In this document: one piece after another, positions 6,893-15,960 of the stretch
Layout of the letters: each line of letters begins with the position of its first letter
How positions within the stretch are numbered: the first letter of the stretch is position 1
NCBI RefSeq assembly: GCF_002843385.1
Contig: NZ_MVDE01000036.1
Coordinates: 1 to 50,671, forward strand
Direction: 5' to 3'
Source: Labilibaculum manganireducens
GTDB taxonomy: Bacteria > Bacteroidota > Bacteroidia > Bacteroidales > Marinifilaceae
DNA: 50,671 nucleotides
Notes under the pieces: generated by a model
Databases searched by the model: none
Told to the model about the DNA's origin: nothing
Seen by the model: only the letters and a program-made list of their open reading frames with translations
Made by a program: the position numbers and the translations under genes

Positions 6893-7082
6893 AACTACTA
6901 TTTTTAGGTAAAAGTTCACTTTAGCTTTGTTGATATAAAGACGTTTCGGGAATATAAGTGTTGCATTTTTTCGAAACTGATTGTTTTTAACAGCTAACAA
7001 AAGTTAACAAGATTTTTAATTATTCGCTTGTTGAAGAGGAAAATTTGTCAAATGAATTTACCTTGCAGAAAAATAGATTGAT

Positions 7083-8219
7083 ATGTCGGGAGTATATTTT
7101 CACATTCCATTTTGCAAACAACTTTGCCACTATTGTGCTTTTCACAAAAGTATTTCATTGCAGGCAAAAGATGATATGTTGGAATGCTTAAAGCTTGAAT
7201 TAAAACTTAGAAAAGGATATTTAGGTGATACAAGTTTAAATACCATATATTTTGGAGGAGGAACACCATCAGTGTATCAACCAAAAGAAATTGAATCGTT
7301 GATTGATGAAGTGGCCAAGTATTTTACCATTGATGTAAATGCGGAAATTACATTGGAAGCCAATCCTGATGATCTTACTGAAAAATACCTGCAGGAGCTA
7401 AGTAAAACCAGGGTAAACAGACTCAGTGTGGGAATTCAGTCGTTTCATGATGAAGATTTGATTCTTATGAACAGAAGACATACCGGTAAAGAGGCTTTTT
7501 ATGCTGTTCGCAGAGCTCAGAGTTTTGGTTTTGACAATATATCGGTAGATCAGATTTATGGCGTTCCAGGTCTGAGTATGGAAAAGTGGAAGGAGAATTT
7601 AGATCTGGTTTTTGACTTGAATGTTCAGCACATTTCATCTTACCATTTAATGTTTGATCCGAACACGATTTTTACAAAAAAGCTGGAAAAAGGACAGTTG
7701 GTTGAGATGGATGAAGAAGAGAGTTTTGAGCAGTTTAATTATTTGATTAATGAAGCCAGAAAACATGGTTTTATTCATTATGAAATTTCTAATTTTTCGA
7801 AAGAGGGATATATTTCAAAACACAATTCAAGTTACTGGAAACAGAAAAAATATCTTGGAATTGGACCATCAGCTCATTCCTACAATTTGGAGCAAAGAGA
7901 GTGGAATATTGCCCATAATTACAAATATATAAAAGCAATTAGGGAAGGATTGAGTTTCTCTGAAAAGGAAGAATTGAGTGAATTCGATCGTTTTAATGAT
8001 TTTGTTTTGACTTCGCTTCGAACTTATTGGGGAATGGATTTGGAATTGGTGCGTAAGGATTTTGGCGAAGATCTTTATCAGCATTGTATCACAAAATCTA
8101 AAAAGTATCTTTTATCTGATCATGTAAGACAAGAAAATAATTGCATCATTTTAAATGATAAAGGTGTGTTTGTATCCAATGATATTATGTCCGATTATTT
8201 TTGGATTGAGGATGAATAA
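7083..8219 (+). CDS. hemW: Radical SAM heme chaperone HemW
   Basis: A 378-residue HemN/HemW-like radical SAM protein. The [4Fe-4S] motif is FCKQLCHYC (C11, C15, C18), followed by FGGGTPSV, the SAM-binding glycine motif, and RLSVGIQSFHDEDL plus DQIYGVPG typical of the family. Members of this short clade lack the extra residues of true coproporphyrinogen dehydrogenase and are thought to insert heme into respiratory proteins, so HemW is preferred over HemN. The protein starts directly at MSGVYFHIPFC, a common HemW start. Confidence 0.92.
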   Translation: MSGVYFHIPFCKQLCHYCAFHKSISLQAKDDMLECLKLELKLRKGYLGDTSLNTIYFGGGTPSVYQPKEIESLIDEVAKYFTIDVNAEITLEANPDDLTEKYLQELSKTRVNRLSVGIQSFHDEDLILMNRRHTGKEAFYAVRRAQSFGFDNISVDQIYGVPGLSMEKWKENLDLVFDLNVQHISSYHLMFDPNTIFTKKLEKGQLVEMDEEESFEQFNYLINEARKHGFIHYEISNFSKEGYISKHNSSYWKQKKYLGIGPSAHSYNLEQREWNIAHNYKYIKAIREGLSFSEKEELSEFDRFNDFVLTSLRTYWGMDLELVRKDFGEDLYQHCITKSKKYLLSDHVRQENNCIILNDKGVFVSNDIMSDYFWIEDE

Positions 8220-8274
8220 TAGAATGTAAATACAAACGTTGATAAAGAATATATAAATTACAATTCTATTTTGG

Positions 8275-8664
8275 ATGAAAGCAATTACTTCTTTTTTACT
8301 TGCGTTTATTGTACTAGGCATTTCAAATGTTTATTCGCAAAACGATTCAATTCAAGTCTTGAGCCCAAACCATTTTAACAGGGTTTTACAGTTAAATCCA
8401 GACGTTGTACTAATAGATGTGAGACCAAAGAAGGAATTCAAAAAAGCTCATATTAAAGGTGCTCATTTAGCTCAAAATTCTGAAGAATTATTTCACTTGA
8501 TTGATTCTTTGGGAACATCGAAAGTATACTTGCTTTATTGCAAGTATGGAGAGCAAAGTGTTGATGCCGGGAAGATGATTTACGAAAAGTATAAAATATC
8601 TGTTTGTTCCCTGGAAGGAGGATTGGATGCCTGGCTTCAGGAGGGAAAAGAAATTGAGAATTGA
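8275..8664 (+). CDS. Periplasmic single-domain rhodanese
   Basis: A 129-residue protein with a signal peptide (residues 1-21, ending in NVYSQ) and one rhodanese domain: LIDVRPKKEFKKAHIKGA is the CH2A-like start, and the active-site loop is C89-K-Y-G-E-Q-S with the catalytic Cys present. The C-terminus LEGGLDAWLQEGKE is typical. It probably transfers sulfur or acts as a thiol carrier in the periplasm; the substrate is unknown. It follows hemW by 55 bases on the same strand and could be co-transcribed. Confidence 0.9.
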   Translation: MKAITSFLLAFIVLGISNVYSQNDSIQVLSPNHFNRVLQLNPDVVLIDVRPKKEFKKAHIKGAHLAQNSEELFHLIDSLGTSKVYLLYCKYGEQSVDAGKMIYEKYKISVCSLEGGLDAWLQEGKEIEN

Positions 8665-8674
8665 TATTATTTCT

Positions 8675-8859
8675 GCTGCAATTCTTCCAACAAATTAGGT
8701 TTGAATAAACAGGACTGTGTTGGGTCTGCCAATTTAAACTGTTTTGGTACCATTTCTCAAACAATTGTTCAATTCGAATTTTAAATTGTAAGAATTTTTG
8801 CAGCAATTGATTCAAACAGATTTGGTTTGAAGGATTGGACTGAGATAGATCTGGCAATT
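8675..8859. repeat. Pair of diverged 60-bp direct repeats
   Basis: 8675-8734 and 8800-8859 align without gaps at an offset of 125 bases, sharing GC[TA]GCAATT, GGTTTGA, GGACTG, GTCTG/ATCTG and CAATT blocks. The 300-base gap between the rhodanese and the next gene otherwise holds only the terminator at 8914-8943. No reading frame fits both copies. Confidence 0.6.
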
Positions 8860-8913
8860 AGAGATGTTTTTCAAAAAACTGGAACATTATAAACAGAGAA
8901 ATAGAAACAAAAC

Positions 8914-8943
8914 AAAAGGCAGACCCTTGAAGATCTGCCTTTT
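8914..8943. terminator. Bidirectional Rho-independent terminator
   Basis: Stem AAAAGGCAGA (8914-8923) with TCTGCCTTTT (8934-8943), loop of 10. It ends the TonB-receptor/lipoprotein operon on the minus strand and can serve the plus strand too. Confidence 0.85.
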
Positions 8944-8966
8944 CTAATTATCTGTATTGTAGTTAA

Positions 8967-11210
8967 CTATTGTACAATAGTAGTTCCGTTGTAAGCTTTA
9001 TTTAAAGCATCCGACAACCAGGAAGGTTTTGCAGTACCTGCACCAGCACCTGTTGCGTCAGCATTTTCTGTAACTGTTAGTCCAGTAATGGCTTTTACAT
9101 CATTACCAGTTCCCATATCAACAAATTTAACATTGGTAACAACAATATCACCAGCATCAATTCTAGCATGTGCGGCAGCATCTTTTGTTGCGTCATCAGC
9201 ATAGAAATATGCCTGAGCTTTGTTAGCTGCCAATCCGCCAATTACAATGTTGTCAATGTTCATTTTACCAGCACCTTCTTTTAAATAGAATGGTTTTTCA
9301 CCCATTCCGTAAACAGTAAGGTTTTTTAAAGTAGCATTGGTCATAGGAGTTGCAGTACCGTTATCACCATTGTTTGATCCTTCAATTCCTGATTTTGTAG
9401 AATTGATTGATAACCAATACTCTCCGGTTCCATTCCATCCGTCAGCGAAATCAATTCCATCATCTTCACTGTCAACAGAAACAAAGTGAGTAGCGTTTAC
9501 AGTTCCACCGAAAAATTCCATTCCATCGTCACCACCTTTATAAGATACGATATAATCAAGAACAGTTGCAGAACCAACAGCGAATAAAGAAAGTCCGTTA
9601 AACTCCTTGGTATCAGTATATTTGTAACCTGTATATTCCAAACGCAGGTAAGTAATGCTTCCTGAATTATCATCAGCAACATCGCCGCCATAAGTTAAAC
9701 CGGAAACTTCAGCACCAGCACTGGCGTCAGCTTTGTTGGTTGGAGCATATCCGCATAATACCAATCCACCCCATGCTTCTGCTTCTTCTTTTGCACAAGT
9801 CATAACAACAGGAGCATCAGCAGTACCATTTACAAAGATTTGAGCTCCTTGTTCAACAGCGATGTAACGAACTGCAGCATTAGCCTGAGTTACTTCCGAA
9901 GCGATAATTACAGTTCCTGCAGGTATGGTTAATTTTGCACCTTTTTTAACAATTACAGGACCATCAAGAATATAAGTAGTATTGGAATCTAATGTTTTAT
10001 CTGATGTGATATCTTCGTTTAACACCAAAGTAGCTTTTACTGCATCACCAAAAACAGTAGTTGTTGCATTAATTGTATTTAATGCGTCTGGCATCCAGTC
10101 TGGTTTGTTGATACCATTACCAGCACCACTGGCAGAAAAGTTTTCTGAAACGGTTAAACCTGCCACAGTCTTAACTGTATTTCCTTCACCCATATTTACG
10201 AATTTAACGTCGGTAACTTTAATATCACCAGCATCAATTCTAGCATTTGCGGCAGCATCTTTTGATGCATCATCAGCATAGAAATAAGCTTGAGCTTTTC
10301 CGTCTGCTAAACCACCAATAACGATATTATTGATATTCATTTTACCAGCACCTTCTTTCAAATAGAATGGTTTTTCGCCCATTCCAAATACTGTAAGGTT
10401 TTTTAAAGTAGCATTGGTCATTGGAGTTGCTGCTCCGTTATCGCCGTTGTTTGATCCTTCAATACCTGATTTTGTTGAATTGATTGAAACCCAGTATTCT
10501 CCGGTTCCAGACCATCCGTCAGCAAAATCGATTCCATCATCTTCACTGTCAACAGAAACAAAGTGAGAAGCATTAACCGTTCCACCAAAGAACTCCATAC
10601 CATCATCACCACCTTTATAAGATACGATATAATCAAGAGTAGTTCCAGAACCAACACCGAATAATGAAAGTCCGTTAAACTCTTTGGTATCAGTATATTT
10701 ATAACCTGTATATTCCAAACGCAGGTAAGTAATGCTTCCAGAATTATCAGCAGGAACATCGCCACCATAAGTTAAACCGGAAACTTCAGCACCGGCACTG
10801 GCATCAGCTTTGTTGGTTGGAGCGTATCCGCACAATACCAATCCCCCCCAGGCTTCAGCTTCTTTTACATCACTGGTCATTACAACAGGAGAATTGGCAG
10901 TACCATCAATATTTATTTTTGCTCCTTGTTCAACAGCGATGTAACGAACTTCACTGTTTGCAGAGGTTGGTGTTGTGGCTTCGATTCTTGTTCCCGCAGG
11001 AATTGTTAAAGTAGCTCCCGATTTTACAAGAAGTTTTCCTGATAACTTGTAAATTTTGCTGGCATCCAATGTCATGCTTTCGGTAACATCCCCCTTAAAA
11101 TTTTCAACTGTAAATTTATCAAGCGGGTTATCAGTCCCATTGTCATCATCTGAACAACTTGATAAAGCAATTACAGAAATCGCTAACATCGATAACAATA
11201 AATTTTTCAT
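8967..11210 (-). CDS. Surface lipoprotein with two near-identical beta-solenoid halves
   Basis: A 747-residue lipoprotein: signal peptide with lipobox LSSC (Cys19) followed by the SDDD surface-export-like acidic run. The mature part is two copies of a roughly 359-residue unit (first about 38-395, second 396-747); for example AEAWGGLVLCGYAPTN occurs in both, offset by 359. Each half starts with strands like GATLTIPAGT and VRYIAVEQGA and then right-handed beta-helix-like sequence (GGDDGMEFFGGTVN, DSEDDGIDFADGW). The halves are near 90% identical by eye, so the duplication is recent. It follows the TonB-dependent receptor gene by 36 bases and presumably acts with it as the surface substrate-binding partner in place of a SusD protein. 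Substrate not known. Confidence 0.85.
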   Translation of the reverse strand: MKNLLLSMLAISVIALSSCSDDDNGTDNPLDKFTVENFKGDVTESMTLDASKIYKLSGKLLVKSGATLTIPAGTRIEATTPTSANSEVRYIAVEQGAKINIDGTANSPVVMTSDVKEAEAWGGLVLCGYAPTNKADASAGAEVSGLTYGGDVPADNSGSITYLRLEYTGYKYTDTKEFNGLSLFGVGSGTTLDYIVSYKGGDDGMEFFGGTVNASHFVSVDSEDDGIDFADGWSGTGEYWVSINSTKSGIEGSNNGDNGAATPMTNATLKNLTVFGMGEKPFYLKEGAGKMNINNIVIGGLADGKAQAYFYADDASKDAAANARIDAGDIKVTDVKFVNMGEGNTVKTVAGLTVSENFSASGAGNGINKPDWMPDALNTINATTTVFGDAVKATLVLNEDITSDKTLDSNTTYILDGPVIVKKGAKLTIPAGTVIIASEVTQANAAVRYIAVEQGAQIFVNGTADAPVVMTCAKEEAEAWGGLVLCGYAPTNKADASAGAEVSGLTYGGDVADDNSGSITYLRLEYTGYKYTDTKEFNGLSLFAVGSATVLDYIVSYKGGDDGMEFFGGTVNATHFVSVDSEDDGIDFADGWNGTGEYWLSINSTKSGIEGSNNGDNGTATPMTNATLKNLTVYGMGEKPFYLKEGAGKMNIDNIVIGGLAANKAQAYFYADDATKDAAAHARIDAGDIVVTNVKFVDMGTGNDVKAITGLTVTENADATGAGAGTAKPSWLSDALNKAYNGTTIVQ

Positions 11211-11246
11211 TTTTTCTTTTTTTTTAATTATAAAATGGAATTTTTT

Positions 11247-13970
11247 TTAAAATGTATAGTTTGCTCCCAAACTGAATTTTACTCCTTTTTTATGGTGTTT
11301 AACTAACCAGTTTTGGGTTTCATTTTCTTGAATTCTATCTATATTTTGGTTTAATATGTTTTTTACAGAGAGGCTTACACCGAACTTTTTCAATTTGGAT
11401 TTTACAACAAAATCGAGATTGTGAATTTCCTTGTCTATCTGATTTCCCAGTGATGCATATCCAATTAGATTTAATCGGTCAGAAACATAATTGTAGGAAA
11501 GGGTAGAGGTTATTGAATTAACAGTGTTCCAAGAGTATTTATAGCTTAAATTTGCATTTGCAATAAGTGGAGCGGCTCCTTGTAATTCCTCTTTATCTTT
11601 ATTGAAATTTGCATTTACAAGACCTTGAGATTGTTCGTTAATTTTTTCACTATCCAATGTCTGCTCAGTTTTCATTAAGGTAAGATTGGCTGTTGTGTAC
11701 AGTTTTTTCGCAGAATTTCCGGAAGAAATTGTGAAAATATCTTTTTTAGCTTCCAGCTCTACTCCATATACATAAGCCCAATCTCCTGTATTTGCATAGG
11801 TAAAATCGTTGCTGGCGGATGCCATTACAAATTTGTTGATTGGGTCTACGATGTATTTACCAAAAACAGCAGCAGAAAATAGTTCATTTGGTTTAGGATA
11901 TACTTCCCACTTTAATTCTCCATTGTAGTTTTTTGAAGGAGTTAAATATGGATTTCCTAATGATTCTTCGTCTTTATCTTGAAATGAAAATAAGGCAGTT
12001 TCTTTAAATTGCGGAAGCGTATAAGTTACACCTGCTGCAAACCGCAGGTTCGATTTATCAGTTAAAGCATATCGCAAGGATAGATCAGGCAATACTTTTA
12101 ATTCCGTGAAATCATTTTGGTCGTTTCCTAAAGCAGTATTGTATTCAATTTGCTGATAAACATTTTCAATTCTAACGCCTAATAAAAGCAACAAACGGGC
12201 AGTAAAGTTGTATTCTAAGGAAGCAAATCCTGCATTGATAGCCTGTTTTCCATCGTAAGTATCAAACACAATAAAATGACTTGATCTAACCCTTAAGTCA
12301 AACAGTTTATTTTGGAGACCTTCATTGTTAAAATAGGAATCAATATCATCAACATTAGTAAGTCTATTGTTCAAAATTTTATGATTGAACTGAACAGCTT
12401 CAAAGCTTCTTGTTTTGAATTTTCCTGAATAGCCTACACTTAATTTTCCTTTGTATCCGGCATCTTCAAATCCTTCTCCAAATTTGTAATCCAGATTAAA
12501 ATTTCCTGCTATTTCATCCTCTACCAAGTCATGATAATATCTGCTGTTATTGGCCGGATCGTTGGTTGCAAATTCTTTTTCAGTATCTGTACCATTTTCC
12601 ATGGTAGTATATCTTCTGTCAGGTACAATGTTGTTTACTTTATTATAAGCAACTCCCCAATGAATATCTGTTTTAGAATTTAGTTTATGATCTCCGAGTA
12701 ACTGATTTACGAGTACTGTGTTTTTTTCATATTCCATTTTACGAACAAGTGCACCCTCTTCAGCCAAATCTTTAATGTATCCTGTTCCACTTCCAATCCA
12801 ATCTTCTGAAGTATTCATAAACATTGAATTCAAGTAGATATTGGAACTGTTCCAATTGTAATTTAAATTGATCATTCCGGTTGTTTGAGTATCGTATTGG
12901 TACTCCTCCCCTGTTAAATCCTTTCTTAAATCATTGCTGCCGTTTATTTTTCTTTCGGCAAGTTCTCCATAGTAGTATTCGTTATCGAATGACAATGTTC
13001 CAAAAACATTTAGCTTGGAATTTTCAAAATCGAAAGTTTTTCCTCCCGATAAGGCTAAACCTAAATTCGGATAGATTGTTTTCTCCTGAGGATTCCATTT
13101 GTTCTCAAATTTGTAATTTGAAAAATCAGTTGGATAATCTGAGTTATAAAATCCGGTCAAATTAGGTCCGTCACTCATATAGAATTTATCGGCATCCAGT
13201 GTGCTTGAGTTCAAACCTGTTTTTACACCTATCTTAAAAAAGTTTTCGCCATTATGCTTTTTCGAAACAATATTGATGTTGGCACCAGCAAAATCACCTG
13301 ATAAATTCGACATTGAAACTTTTTGAACATCAACAAATTCAATAATATCGGTTGAAAATAATTTCAAATCGATATTTTTAAACTGAGAATCGTTTGATGG
13401 TAAAGGCAACCCGTTAAGGGTGGTTGAGTTGTAACGATCACCCAATCCACGAACGTTTAAACCATTGGTTCCTTCTTGTTTTGAAATTCCCGTAATTTTA
13501 GTTGCTGCAGCAGCAGCATCGGAAACACCTTGGTTGGCTAATTCCTGCGCACCAATAGATTGTTTAATTACTGCAGATTTTTTCTGATCCAACAGCAATA
13601 CAACTTCAGATTCTCGTTTTGCTTTGGCAAACACTTTTACATCGTTTAGCTCCACTGTTGAAGATCCCAATACAAAATCCACACTCACCGAGTTTCCCTC
13701 ATTAACGGTGATGTTTTCTTTTGATAAGGTTTCGTAGGAAATAAAAGAACATTTAAGAGTTACAACGCCAGCAGGAATATTTGGCAGTGCATAATTACCG
13801 TCAAAATCGGTTACGGTTCCAATAGTTGTACCGTCTACATATACCGATGCTCCAATTAATGCTTCTCCGGTTTTTCCATCCTTCACATTTCCTTTAGCGC
13901 TTCCCTTTTGCGCAAATACACTAATTGATGAAATGCTTAGTAATAAAACTAAGATTACTTGTTTAATCAT
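11247..13970 (-). CDS. TonB-dependent outer-membrane receptor
   Basis: A 907-residue receptor: signal peptide (1-20), carboxypeptidase-regulatory-like domain (about 24-115, GNVKDGKTGEALIGASVYVD to VTDFDGNYALPNIPAG), plug domain (about 130-240, with GLNVRGLGDRYNSTTLNGLP) and a C-terminal 22-strand barrel ending in aromatic F (SLGANYTF). It imports a substrate through the outer membrane using TonB energy. The downstream lipoprotein is in the same operon. Upstream is 540 bases of AT-rich non-coding DNA with an 11-bp inverted repeat close to the start codon. A PhoR/PhoB-like pair is divergent to it, so control by that system is plausible but not shown. Confidence 0.93.
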   Translation of the reverse strand: MIKQVILVLLLSISSISVFAQKGSAKGNVKDGKTGEALIGASVYVDGTTIGTVTDFDGNYALPNIPAGVVTLKCSFISYETLSKENITVNEGNSVSVDFVLGSSTVELNDVKVFAKAKRESEVVLLLDQKKSAVIKQSIGAQELANQGVSDAAAAATKITGISKQEGTNGLNVRGLGDRYNSTTLNGLPLPSNDSQFKNIDLKLFSTDIIEFVDVQKVSMSNLSGDFAGANINIVSKKHNGENFFKIGVKTGLNSSTLDADKFYMSDGPNLTGFYNSDYPTDFSNYKFENKWNPQEKTIYPNLGLALSGGKTFDFENSKLNVFGTLSFDNEYYYGELAERKINGSNDLRKDLTGEEYQYDTQTTGMINLNYNWNSSNIYLNSMFMNTSEDWIGSGTGYIKDLAEEGALVRKMEYEKNTVLVNQLLGDHKLNSKTDIHWGVAYNKVNNIVPDRRYTTMENGTDTEKEFATNDPANNSRYYHDLVEDEIAGNFNLDYKFGEGFEDAGYKGKLSVGYSGKFKTRSFEAVQFNHKILNNRLTNVDDIDSYFNNEGLQNKLFDLRVRSSHFIVFDTYDGKQAINAGFASLEYNFTARLLLLLGVRIENVYQQIEYNTALGNDQNDFTELKVLPDLSLRYALTDKSNLRFAAGVTYTLPQFKETALFSFQDKDEESLGNPYLTPSKNYNGELKWEVYPKPNELFSAAVFGKYIVDPINKFVMASASNDFTYANTGDWAYVYGVELEAKKDIFTISSGNSAKKLYTTANLTLMKTEQTLDSEKINEQSQGLVNANFNKDKEELQGAAPLIANANLSYKYSWNTVNSITSTLSYNYVSDRLNLIGYASLGNQIDKEIHNLDFVVKSKLKKFGVSLSVKNILNQNIDRIQENETQNWLVKHHKKGVKFSLGANYTF

Positions 13971-14564
13971 TTTTTAAAAAATAAGTCAATACATTTTTAC
14001 TTTCTAATCACATTGCGATGTTAGGGAAGAACTGTGATTAGAATGATAAGTACGTTTTAAGTAAAAATTATCAAATTAAACTGCTGGTGTTAATTTTAAG
14101 TTAGGGATTGATTCGTTTGTAAAACAAATGTGAAGTGAATGTAAAGATGATATTTACATTGATAATTGAGGCAGTAGGTAAGTAAATTGTAATTAGTGTG
14201 TTATCTCTATTTGCTGCGTTATTATTACAATGAAATTGCGAAATTATTACAGTATTTTTTTAAGACAGTTTTTTTGATTTATTTATTTTTTCGGGTAAAA
14301 ATGATCGAAAATTTATCACGAAATATTTTTCATTATTTTATGACTAAATTATGGGACTAATTATTTTTATGTCTTAATTATTAAGATTTTATTAATATTT
14401 AAACGATTGAACTACAATAAGATTAATGAAAACTTAACATAGATTTCAACTATTATCTTACTTTTATTTAAATATTTGCTGATCGAAAAAGAAGTGATTC
14501 AGTAATCCTTATTTTACGTCGTTAGTGTTGGTTTACTTACTTGAAACAGCGTTTTAAAATATAT
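13971..14564. other. Non-coding AT-rich intergenic region between divergent genes
   Basis: No credible reading frame, tRNA or clear TAnnTTTG box was found. The only distinct structure is the inverted repeat at 14002-14043. It presumably contains the promoters of the TonB receptor (leftward) and of the repeat/two-component transcript (rightward). Confidence 0.6.
14002..14043. promoter_or_regulatory. 11-bp inverted repeat upstream of the TonB receptor
   Basis: TTCTAATCACA (14002-14012) and its exact complement TGTGATTAGAA (14033-14043), separated by 20 bases, 32-73 bases before the receptor start codon. It could be a split operator or a hairpin in the 5' leader of the mRNA. Confidence 0.45.
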
Positions 14565-14897
14565 ATGAAACGTCCGTAACAAGGATATTTTAACACTGGT
14601 GATAATTATTGGTTCATGGCAAGTTCTCCCGATAAATTCGGGACAGGCTATATTGCAATTAAAAAACATATTATAATCATATGAAACGTCCATGCCAAAG
14701 CGATTTTGACACACAGGGGGATGATTATTCCAAGCATGGTAAGTTCTCCCGAAACAAGTTCGGGACAGGCTATATGGCAAAAACATACAATTATAATCAT
14801 ATGAAACGTCCATATCAAAGCGATTTTGACACACAAGGAGATGATTATCTCAGCATGGTAAGTTCCATATGGCAACTTAAAAACAAATTATAATCAT
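14565..14897 (+). repeat. Three tandem palindromic (REP-like) repeats ending at the kinase start codon
   Basis: Copies at 14565-14680, 14681-14800 and 14801-14897. Each begins ATGAAACGTCC and ends ATTATAATCAT; the kinase gene at 14898 has the same ATTATAATCAT-ATGAAA junction. Hairpins TCCCGA..TCGGGA are at 14627-14643 and 14747-14765; the third copy has lost its hairpin. The copy at 4359-4455 is related. Small open frames run through the repeats on both strands but shift frame between copies, so they are not annotated as genes. Confidence 0.85.
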
Positions 14898-15935
14898 ATG
14901 AAATTGATTTCATCAAAAAAGGTTACAGTCTATCTAAGTTTATTTACTGCATTGCTAAGCATATTACTATACGGGCTCACCTATTTTTTACCCTTTAATT
15001 TGTTGTATCTGATTATATTTACAATTATAACAGGTTTGCTGGTTTATTTCATGGCAAAGTATCTTGTTGATCGATTTTTATATTCTAAAATCAGAATACT
15101 TTATAAAACAATTCATGATACTCAGTTAATTGATAAGGATTTAGCTGAAAAAGTTCAAAATACTGATGCTTTACATGCCGTGGAAATGGAAGTGATGGAA
15201 TGGAGCGAAAACAGGGGATCGCTGGTTTCACAATTAAAAAAACAAGAGAAATACCGAAAAGAATTCATTGGTAACGTCTCTCATGAGCTTAAGACACCTA
15301 TCTTTAATATTCAAGGTTATGTTCTTACCTTGTTGGATGGAGGTCTGGAAGATCAATCCATAAACAGAATGTATTTGGAGCGAACCGAGAAAAGTATCAA
15401 TCGTATGATTACAATTGTTAAGGATCTGGAAGTTATTTCAAAACTGGAATCAGGAGAATTAAAATTGTGTTTTGAGCGGTTTAATATTATCGATTTAATA
15501 AATGAGGTGCTGGAGATGCAGGAAATTAGAGCTAAAAAGAATAATATAAAGCTCGTTTTTGTACAAGAGAATGATAGTTCTAAATTTGTGTATGCAGATA
15601 AAAAGGAAATTTTCCAGGTTGTAAATAATCTGCTTGTTAATTCTATTAAATATGGAAAAAACAAAGGAACTACTCATATTGAAGTAATGAGTATGGATAA
15701 AACGTTTCTGATTGAAATTCGGGATAATGGTATCGGAATTGAGCCCGATAATCTTCCCCGGATTTTTGAACGTTTTTTTAGAGTAGATAAAAGCCGGTCC
15801 CGAAATATGGGTGGTTCTGGATTAGGACTTGCGATTGTCAAACACATTATTGATGCTCATAAGCAAACGATAAATGTTAGCAGCACGTACGGTGAAGGTG
15901 CAAGTTTTACGTTTACATTGGATAAAGCAAAATAA
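14898..15935 (+). CDS. PhoR-like membrane sensor histidine kinase
   Basis: A 345-residue kinase with two membrane helices (about 11-31 and 35-56) and almost no periplasmic loop, a short linker, HisKA with H129 in GNVSHELKTP, and an ATPase domain with NNLLVNSIKYG, DNGIGI and GGSGLGLAIVKHI. With so short a loop it probably senses through the membrane or a partner protein. The response-regulator gene follows after 25 bases, making a two-component operon of the PhoR/PhoB or RprX/RprY type. The three-copy repeat abuts its start codon. Confidence 0.92.
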   Translation: MKLISSKKVTVYLSLFTALLSILLYGLTYFLPFNLLYLIIFTIITGLLVYFMAKYLVDRFLYSKIRILYKTIHDTQLIDKDLAEKVQNTDALHAVEMEVMEWSENRGSLVSQLKKQEKYRKEFIGNVSHELKTPIFNIQGYVLTLLDGGLEDQSINRMYLERTEKSINRMITIVKDLEVISKLESGELKLCFERFNIIDLINEVLEMQEIRAKKNNIKLVFVQENDSSKFVYADKKEIFQVVNNLLVNSIKYGKNKGTTHIEVMSMDKTFLIEIRDNGIGIEPDNLPRIFERFFRVDKSRSRNMGGSGLGLAIVKHIIDAHKQTINVSSTYGEGASFTFTLDKAK

Positions 15936-15960
15936 ATAAAACTAAATAACCAAAAGTATA

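Noticed and set aside
8453-8857. A 134-codon minus-strand frame overlapping the rhodanese gene
   Set aside because: Composition is Gln/Asn/His-rich as expected for an antisense shadow, and the plus-strand rhodanese is clearly real.
9982-11014. Several open frames antisense to the duplicated lipoprotein
   Set aside because: They occur in matching positions in both halves and reflect the codon pattern of the real gene.
14681-14893. A 70-codon open frame through the tandem repeats, and frames of 75 and 106 codons on the other strand
   Set aside because: They are generated by the repeat units; indels between copies change the frame, and the copy at 4359 encodes a different C-terminus.
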